A DNA stretch of 64,000 nucleotides from an uncultured Barnesiella sp. (GCA_944321085.1 CALUJY010000005.1:151211-215210); one strand, 5' to 3'; numbered from the stretch's first letter, positions 1 to 8,059 are shown. A program made the numbers and translations. The notes: generated from the sequence alone by a model not told the origin.

Positions 1-555
1 AACGATGAGACCAAGCGTTTGCGTTTGCAGGTAGAGAAGGTCTTGCAAATGTCTATGTTCGATAGGCAGCGCACACAGCTGAAACTGCATGAAGTAGATG
101 TAAATGACCTGATAGCCAATGTTATGAGTACGTTCAAAATCAAGGTCGAGAAGTTCGGAGGTACTATCGATGCCGACCTTTCGGCAGAAGATATGATTGT
201 TTCGGTCGATGAAATGCACTTTACAAACGTTATATTCAATCTGTTGGACAATGCGGTGAAATACCGTCGCGAAGAGGTGCCGTTGGCTCTCTTTATCCGA
301 ACTTGTACACATGGCGACAAGGTCGAAATTTCTATTCAAGATAACGGTATAGGTATCAAGAAAGAAGACCTTAAAAAAATATTCGATAAATTCTATCGCG
401 TATCCACAGGTAACAGACACGATGTGAAAGGCTTTGGACTGGGGCTTGCTTATGTGCATAAGATTATAAAAGACCTCAAAGGCGATATACGTGTGGAAAG
501 TGAATTGAATGAAGGATCAACATTTATAATTACATTACCATTAGTTAAAAATTAG
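1..555 (+). CDS. rprX: RprX-like sensor histidine kinase, C-terminal part (5' end outside window)
   Basis: Membrane sensor kinase that phosphorylates the adjacent response regulator. The frame is open from base 1, so only the end of the dimerisation helices and the full HATPase_c domain (about 185 residues) are present. The ATP-binding boxes are visible in order: N box NVIFNLLDNAVKYRRE, G1 box QDNGIGI, F box FDKFYRV and G2 box GFGLGLAYV. The phosphoacceptor histidine, sensor and membrane segments would lie upstream. The stop is four bases before the next gene's ATG, so the two are cotranscribed. The name RprX rests mainly on the strong RprY character of the neighbour, so treat the symbol as probable. 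The stop codon is TAG, showing that TAG terminates in this genome. Confidence 0.85.
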   Translation, partial: NDETKRLRLQVEKVLQMSMFDRQRTQLKLHEVDVNDLIANVMSTFKIKVEKFGGTIDADLSAEDMIVSVDEMHFTNVIFNLLDNAVKYRREEVPLALFIRTCTHGDKVEISIQDNGIGIKKEDLKKIFDKFYRVSTGNRHDVKGFGLGLAYVHKIIKDLKGDIRVESELNEGSTFIITLPLVKN

Positions 556-559
556 AGTT

Positions 560-1270
560 ATGGACGAAAAATTGCGTATTCTACTTTGCGAAGATGACGA
601 AAACCTCGGTATGTTGCTTCGCGAATATTTACAAGCAAAGGATTACGATGCCGATTTGTTTTCTGATGGCGAGGCCGGATATAAGGCCTTTTTGAAAGGA
701 CAGTACGATTTGTGTGTGCTCGACGTTATGATGCCCAAAAAAGATGGTTTCACGTTGGCGCAAGAGATACGTTCGGTTAATAGCGAAATACCTATTATTT
801 TCCTGACAGCAAAATCGCTGAAAGAAGATATTCTCGAAGGTTTCAAGATTGGAGCCGACGACTATATCACCAAGCCTTTCTCAATGGAAGAGCTGGTGTT
901 CCGTATCGAAGCTATATTGCGTCGTGTTAAAGGCAAGAAAGGTAAAGACGTTACATTCTATCGTATCGGACAATTTACTTTCGATACGCAGAAGCAAGTA
1001 CTTGCCATCGGTGACAAAACGACAAAACTTACCACTAAGGAGTCGGAGCTGCTCAGCCTGTTGTGTGCTCATGTAAACGAGATTTTGGAGCGTAATTTCG
1101 CTTTGAAAACGATATGGATTGACGACAATTACTTTAACGCCCGCAGCATGGATGTCTATATCACCAAGTTGCGTAAGCATTTGAAGGACGACCCGTCGAT
1201 AGAAATTATCAACATTCATGGCAAAGGCTATAAGTTGATTGCTCCCGAACCTGCCGAGATAAAGGCATAA
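560..1270 (+). CDS. rprY: RprY-like OmpR-family response regulator
   Basis: DNA-binding response regulator of 236 residues. The N-terminal receiver domain (about 1-120) shows the acidic pocket EDDE, the phosphoacceptor Asp55 in LCVLDVMMPK, a switch Thr in FLTAKS and the conserved Lys in DYITKPFS. A winged-helix OmpR/PhoB DNA-binding domain follows (about 135-230), ending in the wing motif around IINIHGKGYKL. It lies four bases behind the kinase gene and is followed by a rho-independent terminator, so this end of the operon is closed. In Bacteroides the RprX/RprY pair is a known two-component system; which genes it controls here cannot be read from the sequence. Confidence 0.92.
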   Translation: MDEKLRILLCEDDENLGMLLREYLQAKDYDADLFSDGEAGYKAFLKGQYDLCVLDVMMPKKDGFTLAQEIRSVNSEIPIIFLTAKSLKEDILEGFKIGADDYITKPFSMEELVFRIEAILRRVKGKKGKDVTFYRIGQFTFDTQKQVLAIGDKTTKLTTKESELLSLLCAHVNEILERNFALKTIWIDDNYFNARSMDVYITKLRKHLKDDPSIEIINIHGKGYKLIAPEPAEIKA

Positions 1271-1293
1271 AATCCTGTTGTGGATATGTAATA

Positions 1294-1336
1294 GCGTAGC
1301 TGTCGAGCCATTGCGGCGGGGCAGCTGCGCTTTTTT
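1294..1336 (+). terminator. Terminator after rprY
   Basis: Inverted repeat GCGTAGCTG (1294-1302) and CAGCTGCGC (1322-1330), with one wobble pair, followed by TTTTTT at 1331-1336. It lies 23 bases after the rprY stop codon. Confidence 0.75.
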
Positions 1337-1366
1337 AGTGAGTATATGTGAGTGTGTAAGTGTCAT

Positions 1367-1396
1367 AAAAAAAGCCCGGAAACTCCGAGCTTTTTT
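1367..1396. terminator. Bidirectional terminator between rprY and mdh
   Basis: A run of A at 1367-1373, a short stem built from AGCCCGGA and TCCGAGCT, and a run of T at 1391-1396. The layout can terminate both the rightward rprX-rprY transcript and the leftward mdh transcript, whose stop is at 1420. Confidence 0.7.
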
Positions 1397-1419
1397 GTGA
1401 TAATGTCTCTTTTGCTCAC

Positions 1420-2358
1420 TTATTTGAGAGCGTCGGCAAGAGCAGCGTTTGTTTTGTGAACGGCAGCTGCGCTGGCTGCAAAAGCGGCTTTCTCTTCCTC
1501 GTTGAGGTCGAGCTCTACGATTTTTTCGATACCGTTTTTGCCCAATACGCAAGGAACGCCGATGCAGAGGTCGCTTTCGCCATACTCACCTTTGAGCAAT
1601 GCACTACAAGGAATAATGCGTTTTTCGTTGTGGAGAATAGCCGATACTACCATTGCCGATGCTGCGCCGGGAGCATACCATGCCGATGTGCCGAGGAGTT
1701 TTGTAAGGGTTGCACCGCCTACCATTGTGTCGGCAGCCACTTTATTGAAGGTCTCGGCATCGAGTAAGCCCGATACGGGTATGCCTTTGTAGGTAGCAAA
1801 ACGTTTCAGCGGTATCATGGTGGTATCGCCGTGTCCGCCTATAACCATACCTTCAACTTCGTTGGCATTTGCGCCGAGGGCTTGGCTCATGTAGTATTTG
1901 AAGCGTGAGCTATCCAAAGCGCCACCCATACCGATGATGCGGTTTTTGGGAAGTTTGGTTGCTTTATGGATGAGGTAGGTCATAGTATCCATGGGGTTGC
2001 TTACGCACAAGATGATAGCATTGGGCGAGTGTTTGAGAACGTTCTCAACTACCGACTTAACAATACCGGCATTTACACCGATAAGCTCCTCACGGGTCAT
2101 ACCCGGTTTGCGAGGAATACCCGAAGTGATGACTACAACATCAGAACCTTCGGTAGCTGCGTAATCGTTGGTTACACCTTTTACTACGGAATTCATGCAG
2201 AGCAGAGCTGCTGTTTGCATCATATCCATAGACTTACCTTCCGATACGCCTTCTTTGATGTCGAGCAATACTACTTCATCAGCTACACCTTTGATTGCCA
2301 ATACATTTGCGCAAGTAGCACCTACGTTACCGGCGCCTACAACTGTTACTTTAGACAT
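1420..2358 (-). CDS. mdh: Malate dehydrogenase
   Basis: NAD-dependent oxidation of malate to oxaloacetate (or the reverse) in the cytoplasm, part of the TCA and fumarate-forming branches in Bacteroidales. The 312-residue length is typical for the LDH-like MDH group. Visible features are the Rossmann motif VVGAGNVGATCA near the N terminus, the NAD-contact aspartate in VVLLDIKEG, the catalytic His in MVIGGHGDT and the substrate arginines in the SGIPRKPGMTREEL loop. The ATG at 2358 (MSKVTVVGAGNVG) is chosen over an in-frame upstream extension because that extension runs back through the promoter element at 2411-2418. Single-gene transcription unit. Confidence 0.95.
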   Translation of the reverse strand: MSKVTVVGAGNVGATCANVLAIKGVADEVVLLDIKEGVSEGKSMDMMQTAALLCMNSVVKGVTNDYAATEGSDVVVITSGIPRKPGMTREELIGVNAGIVKSVVENVLKHSPNAIILCVSNPMDTMTYLIHKATKLPKNRIIGMGGALDSSRFKYYMSQALGANANEVEGMVIGGHGDTTMIPLKRFATYKGIPVSGLLDAETFNKVAADTMVGGATLTKLLGTSAWYAPGAASAMVVSAILHNEKRIIPCSALLKGEYGESDLCIGVPCVLGKNGIEKIVELDLNEEEKAAFAASAAAVHKTNAALADALK

Positions 2359-2754
2359 AGTGTTTCGTTTTATATAGTTGTTAATACTATCCTTGTTTTT
2401 ACAAGCAAGGCAAAGGTATAACAATTTTGTATTAAAGAAAAATTTCTTCAATTAAAATTTTACTAAAATTCTGTGTCATGCCTGCAATGACGAGGCGTGT
2501 GTGTGCAGCCCCTTGTTATGCCTATGTGCTGCGTTTGTGCAAGTAGTTGATAACGTGTTCGTTGTGAATGTCGAAGAGAAAAAATCGGGTAAGAAATGAT
2601 TGCACATTATTTCATAGTGTGCAATGCTTTTTTATATCATTAATTTTCAAATAATTGTAAGTCTTAACGGCACGACAATTCATTCGGCATACTGTGTGAG
2701 TTACCGTACATATATATTATAATAGGGCAGAGATTTTGTCCCTTACGTCGTCGG
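2359..2754. other. Intergenic region with orphan terminator-like hairpin
   Basis: No credible protein-coding frame. It holds the mdh promoter on the minus strand and, at 2599-2633 on the plus strand, an 8-bp perfect hairpin (ATTGCACA / TGTGCAAT) followed closely by TTTTTT. No plus-strand gene precedes that hairpin, so it could end a small RNA. Confidence 0.5.
2411..2418 (-). promoter_or_regulatory. mdh promoter, -7 element
   Basis: TACCTTTG on the minus strand matches the Bacteroidetes -7 consensus TAnnTTTG. It lies about 50 bases upstream of the mdh ATG. A clear -33 TTTG is not seen. Confidence 0.65.
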
Positions 2755-3369
2755 TTATTCTTCGATGATGCCTTTTCCTTGGCGAGTTATTTCGGGTTCG
2801 TCGCCGGTGCAGTCTATAATAGTGCTGCTTTCTGTATCGCCGTCGCCACCGTCTATGATATAATCGGCTGTCGCACCATAGCGTTCGGCTATGAGGGTGG
2901 GGCAGGTGGTATATTCGGGTTCCCCTTCATCGATGTTTATCGAAGTTGATAGCAAGGGATTGCCCAATTCTTCGACAATGGCATGGGCTATGTTATTGTC
3001 GGGAATGCGTATGCCTACCGTTTTGCGTTGTTTGTAGAGTTTGGGTAAGTGCGAACCGGCGGGCAATACGAATGTGAATGCACCGGGCAGATTTCTGCGC
3101 ATGAGCTTGAAGGTGCGGTCGTCTATCTTGGCATAACGGGCAGCATCGGCAAGGTCGTTGCATATTATGGATAGGTTGGCTTTGGCAGGGTCGATACCCT
3201 TGATGCGGCAAATGCGTTCTACGGCGCGTACGTTCAGGGCGTCGCATCCGTACGCATAGAGCGTGTCGGTGGGATAGATGATGATTTCGCCTTCGCGTAG
3301 CGCCTCTACAATACGGGTTATCTCGCGGCGGTTGGGAGTGTCGGGGTGAATGGTGATGAGTTGTTTCAT
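2755..3369 (-). CDS. YrdC-type L-threonylcarbamoyladenylate synthase
   Basis: Sua5/YciO/YrdC-family protein that makes threonylcarbamoyl-AMP from threonine, bicarbonate and ATP, the first step of t6A37 tRNA modification. Its 204 residues correspond to a single YrdC domain without the C-terminal Sua5 extension. Family features: the start of the fold in GEIIIYPTDTLYAYGCDA (the usual YPTDTxYGLG), IKGIDPAKANLSII in place of KxRP, and GNPLLSTSINI near the C-terminal third. The variant YAYGCDA and KGIDPAKAN motifs fit the YciO-like Bacteroidetes subgroup, so a role other than t6A is possible. The ATG at 3369 (MKQLITIHP) is used. The next leftward gene upstream, the B3/B4 protein, ends 23 bases before it, so the two may be cotranscribed. 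Confidence 0.82.
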   Translation of the reverse strand: MKQLITIHPDTPNRREITRIVEALREGEIIIYPTDTLYAYGCDALNVRAVERICRIKGIDPAKANLSIICNDLADAARYAKIDDRTFKLMRRNLPGAFTFVLPAGSHLPKLYKQRKTVGIRIPDNNIAHAIVEELGNPLLSTSINIDEGEPEYTTCPTLIAERYGATADYIIDGGDGDTESSTIIDCTGDEPEITRQGKGIIEE

Positions 3370-3392
3370 GGCAGTGTATGATAAGATGAAGG

Positions 3393-4061
3393 TTAGCCGG
3401 CCGATAAGATGCGGGTATTTATTTCGGTGGCAGCTGCGTATCGGTCGAGTAGTTCGGCCGTGAAACCGAAACATTCTTCCATGGGCATCTCTATGGCGTA
3501 TGCGTTGATACATACGAGCAGCCGTGTGGTAGAGAGGGTGAGTTTGGTACGTTCCTCGTCGCTGGTGGGAGTGCCCACGCCGCCTATGTTGTCGCGATAG
3601 ACAGGCAGCCCGGCTATGTTGAGCTGTCCCCGTCCTATACCGTTGAATATATCGTCGGATGTACCTACGCCAAGAGTGAGGCTGCCGTTGATGCAATCGG
3701 CATCGAATCCTCCTATGGAGTAGCCCGAGCGCATGGATACGATATTGAGTAGGTCTACCAGCGTGTTGATGCGGTATAGTCCGGCACCGCGTATGGCACG
3801 ACGGCACAGAGCCTCGGACGAAACGCGGTAGCGTGCCGGGTCTTTGCCTAAGGCGCGATAGGCGCGGCGGGTGGCTGCGATGGCAGTGCGTTGTGTGAGT
3901 GTCTCTGTCGTATAGATAGAGGCAATGCGGCGGGCTTCTTCTTGTACTTCGTTCCAAAGCATCTCCGTTGTGTCGCTATTGGTGACGCATGCCTCTATGA
4001 CGCCTATTTGCAGCGCGGGGCATACTTGCGACAGAGCAGGATGGATAGATATTTCAATCAT
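3393..4061 (-). CDS. B3/B4 tRNA-binding domain protein
   Basis: Stand-alone B3/B4 domain of 222 residues, the fold found inside the phenylalanyl-tRNA synthetase beta subunit, where it carries editing activity. Recognisable stretches are the N-terminal strand MIEISIHPAL, the helix with YRALGKDPARYR and RRAIRGAGLYRINTLVD, and the strand set around YSIGGFDADCINGSLTL. Free-standing members are widespread in bacteria; a trans-editing or tRNA/amino-acid quality control role is inferred from the family, not shown here. It is expressed leftward from a TAnnTTTG element at 4088-4095 and precedes the YrdC gene. Confidence 0.8.
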   Translation of the reverse strand: MIEISIHPALSQVCPALQIGVIEACVTNSDTTEMLWNEVQEEARRIASIYTTETLTQRTAIAATRRAYRALGKDPARYRVSSEALCRRAIRGAGLYRINTLVDLLNIVSMRSGYSIGGFDADCINGSLTLGVGTSDDIFNGIGRGQLNIAGLPVYRDNIGGVGTPTSDEERTKLTLSTTRLLVCINAYAIEMPMEECFGFTAELLDRYAAATEINTRILSAG

Positions 4062-4087
4062 GATGGTTATGCAGGAATTTTCGACGA

Positions 4088-4095
4088 CAAAATTA
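4088..4095 (-). promoter_or_regulatory. Promoter -7 element for the B3/B4 gene
   Basis: TAATTTTG on the minus strand (TAnnTTTG), 27 bases upstream of the ATG at 4061. Confidence 0.55.
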
Positions 4096-4161
4096 ACGAT
4101 TCGCGGCGAAAAGTGCTTATGTAGTTATAAAAAGTTTTAGGAGAGAAAATCATCTTATACC

Positions 4162-4192
4162 TTGTAGCTGTTTATGCTTTTTAGTAACTTTG
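4162..4192 (+). promoter_or_regulatory. Promoter of the membrane protein gene
   Basis: TTG at 4162-4164 as -33 element, a 20-base spacer, and TAACTTTG at 4185-4192 as -7 element. The ATG follows 31 bases later. Confidence 0.7.
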
Positions 4193-4222
4193 CGATAGAA
4201 ATTATAAACTAAAATATAGCTT

Positions 4223-4966
4223 ATGAATACATTTAGTGTGCCCGAGGCCATCTCCAACGGGTGGCAGTTGACAAAAAAGTACTTTATTATTTCCTTGGGA
4301 TTGATATTGGCATTTGGAGTTGTTTCGTGGTTGCTTTCTTTCCTCGGAGAGTGCGGCGATGCAATAGGCTGGATTGCTCAGTTGGTAAATATAGTTATTT
4401 CCATTACCTTCTCTATGGGTATGATACGTATAACCATTGATGCCGTAGGAGGTGAAGAACCAAGGTTCGGTGCATTCAAGGATACATTCTCTCGGTTTTT
4501 GCCTTATTTTGGAATGAGTATTCTTGTCAGTATTCTTGCCTTGGTACCGTTTATTATTATTTTCGGCATAGGAGTGGCTATCATAGGAGGCTCGGTTATA
4601 TTGGGAGACCCCGATGCGATATTCGATTTGTGGTGGCTGTTATTGTTGGCTTTGATTCCGGTTATATACGTCTCTATCCGTATGTTTTTTACCCCTTATT
4701 TGGTGATAGATGGTAATAAAGGCGTTATGGAATCGATAAAAATGAGTTGGAATGCTTCTGCCCCGATGCAAGGAAAGATATTCTTATTCTATATCGTTTC
4801 ATTATTGGTGATGATATTAGGTGTTATCTGCCTCTTTGTAGGTGTATTTGTCTCTGTATTGGTTGTCATGTATGCTCAGGCATACATATATCGTATGGCA
4901 TTCCCCACTGCTACGCCCGATGTATTGCTGGTCGATGAAGCAAAAATGACAGGGGTGGTTGATTAA
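4223..4966 (+). CDS. Polytopic inner-membrane protein of unknown function
   Basis: Hydrophobic protein of 247 residues with about five or six membrane segments: roughly residues 20-42, 48-72, 92-126, 135-155 and a long 185-220 stretch. A soluble N-terminal start (MNTFSVPEAISNGWQLTKKY) precedes the first. The layout, with a short amphipathic helix and a KSIKMSWN-like loop before the last hairpins (here ESIKMSWNASA), resembles DUF975 and glycerophosphodiester-phosphodiesterase membrane-domain proteins. No catalytic motif is seen. It is a single-gene unit with its own promoter, ending at the strong bidirectional hairpin at 5014-5054. I do not recognise a specific function. Confidence 0.8.
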   Translation: MNTFSVPEAISNGWQLTKKYFIISLGLILAFGVVSWLLSFLGECGDAIGWIAQLVNIVISITFSMGMIRITIDAVGGEEPRFGAFKDTFSRFLPYFGMSILVSILALVPFIIIFGIGVAIIGGSVILGDPDAIFDLWWLLLLALIPVIYVSIRMFFTPYLVIDGNKGVMESIKMSWNASAPMQGKIFLFYIVSLLVMILGVICLFVGVFVSVLVVMYAQAYIYRMAFPTATPDVLLVDEAKMTGVVD

Positions 4967-5013
4967 TAATCGCTTTTCTTTCGTGCCATTACCCGGCCGG
5001 CAGGACGAAATAC

Positions 5014-5054
5014 AAAACGCCCGCGCACATCGATAGATGCTGCGCGGGCGTTTT
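5014..5054. terminator. Strong bidirectional terminator
   Basis: Perfect 14-bp inverted repeat AAAACGCCCGCGCA (5014-5027) and TGCGCGGGCGTTTT (5041-5054). The A and T flanks are built into the stem, so it can stop both the rightward membrane-protein transcript and the leftward Fic-like gene. Confidence 0.9.
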
Positions 5055-5195
5055 GTGTGAGCTTTGTTTGCTTGTTGAGGCGGTTATTGCTCGGTGGTAA
5101 AACCGATTGCCTATGGCGCACTGCGGTATATCGTTTTGGGTCGGGCGTGTCGTGGGGCGTTTCCCTGTACGAGTCCGGTGACAGGTGTGTCGAAA

Positions 5196-6203
5196 TCAGT
5201 TGCGGTAATAAACGGTACCTTTCAATACACCTTCTGCCGATATATATCCCTCTTGACGCAGGAGCAACAAATCTTTTTTGATGGTATTTATCGACTCTTT
5301 GTGCAGGTATGCCGCTATGTCGCCCACCTTGACAGGTTGGTTCTTCTCTATGTAACCGAGAATACGGCGTTGGCGCATATTCAAGTAGGAACGATGAGCT
5401 GCCGATACCTTCGGTAGGACAGGCGCGGTAAGTGCCGATGCCTCGCAGGCTGCACGATATACACTCTCGGTCCACAACACTATCCACTCCGAAATATCCT
5501 CTTGCGGAGTGTATCGGTTTTCCATACCGCTCTTTATCGCATGGTGGTATGCAGCGATTTTTTCGGCCAAAATTCTTGCAGGAGCATATTGTGCTATCCA
5601 CTTCTGCCCGTGGTTGTAGAGGTATTGCATGGCAAGCAGCTGAGCTATGGTGCTCTTGCCTTCGTTAAACGGATGTATGGCCAATAATTCGTATATGAAA
5701 ATGCCGGTCACTGTGACGGGGTGCAACTCCTGAGCTCCATTGCCCGGAAGCATCCATTCTATCAAGGTACGCAGTTCGCTGTTTACTACGATGCGGGTCG
5801 GACGTAGCCGGTTGTTGCTGCTCCACAATCGCTCTATCGTGCGGCGCGGGCGCGGAGTATCGGTGATGTTATCGAAGAGAAATGAATGGAGCGATACCAC
5901 TCGGGCTTCATCGATGGGATTGCGCTCTTTGTCCGTGAGAATATCGGTTATTGCACTGCGGCAACGATGCAGATATTGGGCTTGGGGCGCATTGGTTGTC
6001 GAGGTCGATAACCTTGCAGCCTCGCCGGTGTCGAGTTCGTTCCCTTCCAGCGAGGCAAAGGCGGCAAGCAGGGCGTCGATATTGACGTCGGCGGGAGTTG
6101 TCATGTGTGCCAACTGCAAGGATATATGGTCAATGCAGCGCAGTTGTCGTGCCGTTTCTTCACGTTGTGCCCGGGTAAGGTGTATTTTGCTTCCTGTTTT
6201 CAT
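5196..6203 (-). CDS. Fic-family protein with degenerate active-site loop, plus winged helix
   Basis: Protein of 335 residues. Fic enzymes transfer AMP or related groups to hydroxyls using HxFx(D/E)GNGRxxR. The N-terminal region keeps an EGN segment (ASLEGNEL, residues 50-57) resembling the inhibitory-helix motif (S/T)xxxE(G/N). The core helix has IHPFNEGKST at 176-185: His177, Phe179 and Glu181 are kept, but the GNGRxxR part is GKSTIAQ, so the Asn, the second Gly and both Arg are lost. The C-terminal 65 residues look like a winged helix (RRILGYIEKNQ, then VGDIAAYLHKESINTIKKDL). AMP transfer is therefore doubtful; a DNA-binding regulator or a different transferase is plausible. ATG 6203 is chosen; a TTG at 6236 is possible. 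AAGGAG lies about 20 bases upstream. Confidence 0.8.
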   Translation of the reverse strand: MKTGSKIHLTRAQREETARQLRCIDHISLQLAHMTTPADVNIDALLAAFASLEGNELDTGEAARLSTSTTNAPQAQYLHRCRSAITDILTDKERNPIDEARVVSLHSFLFDNITDTPRPRRTIERLWSSNNRLRPTRIVVNSELRTLIEWMLPGNGAQELHPVTVTGIFIYELLAIHPFNEGKSTIAQLLAMQYLYNHGQKWIAQYAPARILAEKIAAYHHAIKSGMENRYTPQEDISEWIVLWTESVYRAACEASALTAPVLPKVSAAHRSYLNMRQRRILGYIEKNQPVKVGDIAAYLHKESINTIKKDLLLLRQEGYISAEGVLKGTVYYRN

Positions 6204-6639
6204 AATCGTAGCCCGTGTGGGCAACTCCTTATGCAAAATAAGCGAAACTTAGCGAGATGTGCAACCTCTTTTTCGATGCTCTTTTTGTGAAGTGTCGCGT
6301 TATTTTAGGAATAGGTGCCGGCTTCTTCTCCTAATATTTGTCTTAAAGTAGCATTGCAAAGGTGAGTGTTGCCATCGACAAAGCCGCTTTGACGGATGCT
6401 GTCGTTGGCATATCCATTCATGGCCGCAGATACTTTTGGTGTGATAGTGCGTCGGAAAATTATTCTATTTTTTCTTTATATAGTTAATTTGTATCTGTGT
6501 CGTAGTCTGAGAAATAAAAAAATTCGGACTAAATCAGTCCTCGTTAAGCGGTTTTTACCGGTTTTAGATGGTGCATAAAAATAACAAAAACGCCTTGCAA
6601 TACTCTGCAAGACGCTTGTAGAAATGGGATAGTGTTTAT
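6204..6639. other. Intergenic region between the Fic gene and tmRNA
   Basis: Holds the upstream region of the Fic-like gene and the tmRNA terminator at 6586-6616. The short open frames here have poor codon use and no recognisable product. Nothing else is seen. Confidence 0.5.
6586..6616 (-). terminator. Terminator of tmRNA
   Basis: Read on the minus strand: GCGTCTTGCA, a 6-base loop, then TGCAAGGCGTTTTTG, a 10-bp stem with two wobble pairs ending in a T run. It lies 24 bases beyond the CCA end of the tmRNA. Confidence 0.8.
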
Positions 6640-7038
6640 TGGTGGAGCTGGAGGGAATCGAACCCTCGTCCAAACGAGGAATCAATGTGCTTTCTACATG
6701 CTTATCTTCGCCTTTATTGTAGGGAGGCGGCAAGCGCGAAGCTGCCAACCGCAACCTTAGCCTCTTGAACTTCGCATAAGCATCGAGGCAATGCTTGTGC
6801 TATTCCCGATTTCCTTGCACCATCGGGTCGGAATGCTTCGGAACAACAGCTTCCGGATGATGTCTCGTTCCGTCACCTTGTGGCGGAATAAAGCTAATCT
6901 ACTGTACTTCGATTAAGCAGCGAGAGCGTAGTTGTTTTCGCCAATTAAATTTTCGATGCCTGAGATTATAGAGCCGGGACAACAAAGCTCTGCATGCTTA
7001 CACACCGCTTCTGCCCGCTGTCAAAGCCAGTCAGCCCC
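6640..7038 (-). ncRNA. ssrA: Transfer-messenger RNA (tmRNA, SsrA)
   Basis: Rescues ribosomes stalled on broken mRNA by acting first as tRNA-Ala and then as a short message. The mature RNA is about 399 nt. The 5' end GGGGCTGACTGG (from 7038) pairs with the 3' acceptor strand CAGCTCC, and the 3' end ...GGGTTCGATTCCCTCCAGC plus TCCACCA has an encoded CCA ending at 6640. The T-arm GGGTTCGATTCCC is intact. The tag frame lies at 6913-6942. This is a one-piece tmRNA, not a permuted one. It has a promoter at 7083-7090 and a terminator at 6586-6616. Confidence 0.97.
6913..6942 (-). other. tmRNA tag reading frame (GENNYALAA)
   Basis: Codons GGC GAA AAC AAC TAC GCT CTC GCT GCT TAA encode GENNYALAA and a stop. 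The hydrophobic ALAA end is the usual degradation signal for ClpXP-type proteases, and the sequence is the Bacteroidetes form of the tag. The initial Ala comes from the charged tmRNA itself. Confidence 0.95.
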
Positions 7039-7082
7039 GGTGCTTTGCTGCGCCGCATCGCTATGCGGCGGGTATAGGATTG

Positions 7083-7090
7083 CAAAGATA
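7083..7090 (-). promoter_or_regulatory. tmRNA promoter, -7 element
   Basis: TATCTTTG on the minus strand, 45 bases before the mature 5' end. The short leader between them contains a perfect hairpin CGCCGCAT / ATGCGGCG (7051-7070), which would be removed by 5' processing. Confidence 0.65.
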
Positions 7091-7256
7091 ATTATTTCTG
7101 CCGAAACGGCAGCATATATTTTGCCTTTTTTGAGAAAATATTTTCTCTCTTATCGACGTTGCTCGTTTGTGTGTGAAATGACGTACGGCGCTTCATGCTT
7201 GGTTCGGTTTTCTATGATATATGATGTTTTTCGGTGATACAAATGATGCGAGCGTC

Positions 7257-7287
7257 TTTGTATTGCGCACTACTTTCATTACCTTTG
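7257..7287 (+). promoter_or_regulatory. Promoter of the trmH-like/radA operon
   Basis: TTTG at 7257-7260, a 19-base spacer, and TACCTTTG at 7280-7287: a full match to the Bacteroidetes -33/-7 promoter. The ATG at 7298 lies only 10 bases after the -7 box, so the leader is very short. Confidence 0.75.
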
Positions 7288-7297
7288 TTCGTGCGAT

Positions 7298-8059
7298 ATG
7301 ATTACGAAAGGACAAATAAAATTTTTGCAGTCGTTATCCCGTAAGAAAGGACGCGACGAGAGCGGGTGTTTTCTTGCTGAGGGCAACCGTTTGGTAGAAG
7401 ATACGCTCGGTTGTTTTGCCTGTCGGCTCTTGGTGGCTACCCTCGAGTGGATGGAGGCCCATCCTCGTGCGCAGGCAGCAGAGCGTGTTGTGGTGTCGCG
7501 CGATGAGTTGTCGCGGGCTTCGCAGCAGAAAACGCCCCAAGAGGTGTTGGCAGTCTATGAGATACCGTTGCATACTTATGATATAGAGACTGTGACGGGC
7601 GAGTTGTCGTTGGCGCTCGATACTGTGCAAGACCCCGGGAATGTAGGTACCATCATTCGTATTGCCGATTGGATGGGCATACGTCACATTTTCTGTTCGC
7701 CCGGTACGGCTGATGTATATGCGCCCAAAGTGGTGCAGGCCACGATGGGGGCATTGGCGCGTGTGGCCGTGCATTATGTACCGCTCGAATCGTTAGTGAA
7801 GCGTATAGCTGCTCGTGCCGAGGTATATGGTACGTTCCTCGATGGCGAGAATATATATGATGTACCGCTTACGCGCAACGGCCTGATTGTCATGGGCAAC
7901 GAAGGCAATGGCATCTCGCCGGCCATAGAACGGGCGGTGACGCGCAAATTGCGCATACCCAATTATCCACCGGGAGAGGTGACATGCGAGAGCCTGAATG
8001 TGGCTGTCGCTACGGCTGTGACCTGTGCCGAGTTTCGCAGGCGTGTAATGAAAGGATAG
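7298..8059 (+). CDS. SpoU/TrmH-family rRNA or tRNA 2'-O-ribose methyltransferase
   Basis: SAM-dependent RNA ribose methyltransferase of 253 residues. An N-terminal substrate-binding domain (about 1-100, beginning with the typical QIKFLQSLSRKKGRDESGCFLAEG) precedes the knotted SPOUT catalytic domain. The three SpoU motifs are present: motif 1 in LDTVQDPGNVGTIIRIADW, motif 2 in VMGNEGNGISPAIE and motif 3 in RIPNYPPGEVTCESLNVAVA. The asparagine and arginine of motif 1 and the Glu of motif 2 are intact. The target nucleotide cannot be deduced. First gene of an operon, four bases before radA. A second paralogue sits at 62888-63694. Confidence 0.9.
   Translation: MITKGQIKFLQSLSRKKGRDESGCFLAEGNRLVEDTLGCFACRLLVATLEWMEAHPRAQAAERVVVSRDELSRASQQKTPQEVLAVYEIPLHTYDIETVTGELSLALDTVQDPGNVGTIIRIADWMGIRHIFCSPGTADVYAPKVVQATMGALARVAVHYVPLESLVKRIAARAEVYGTFLDGENIYDVPLTRNGLIVMGNEGNGISPAIERAVTRKLRIPNYPPGEVTCESLNVAVATAVTCAEFRRRVMKG

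Noticed and set aside
6396..6578. 60-codon frame upstream of the tmRNA terminator
   Set aside because: Hydrophobic but with a poor start, no homologous look and no promoter; it lies in an AT-rich gap.
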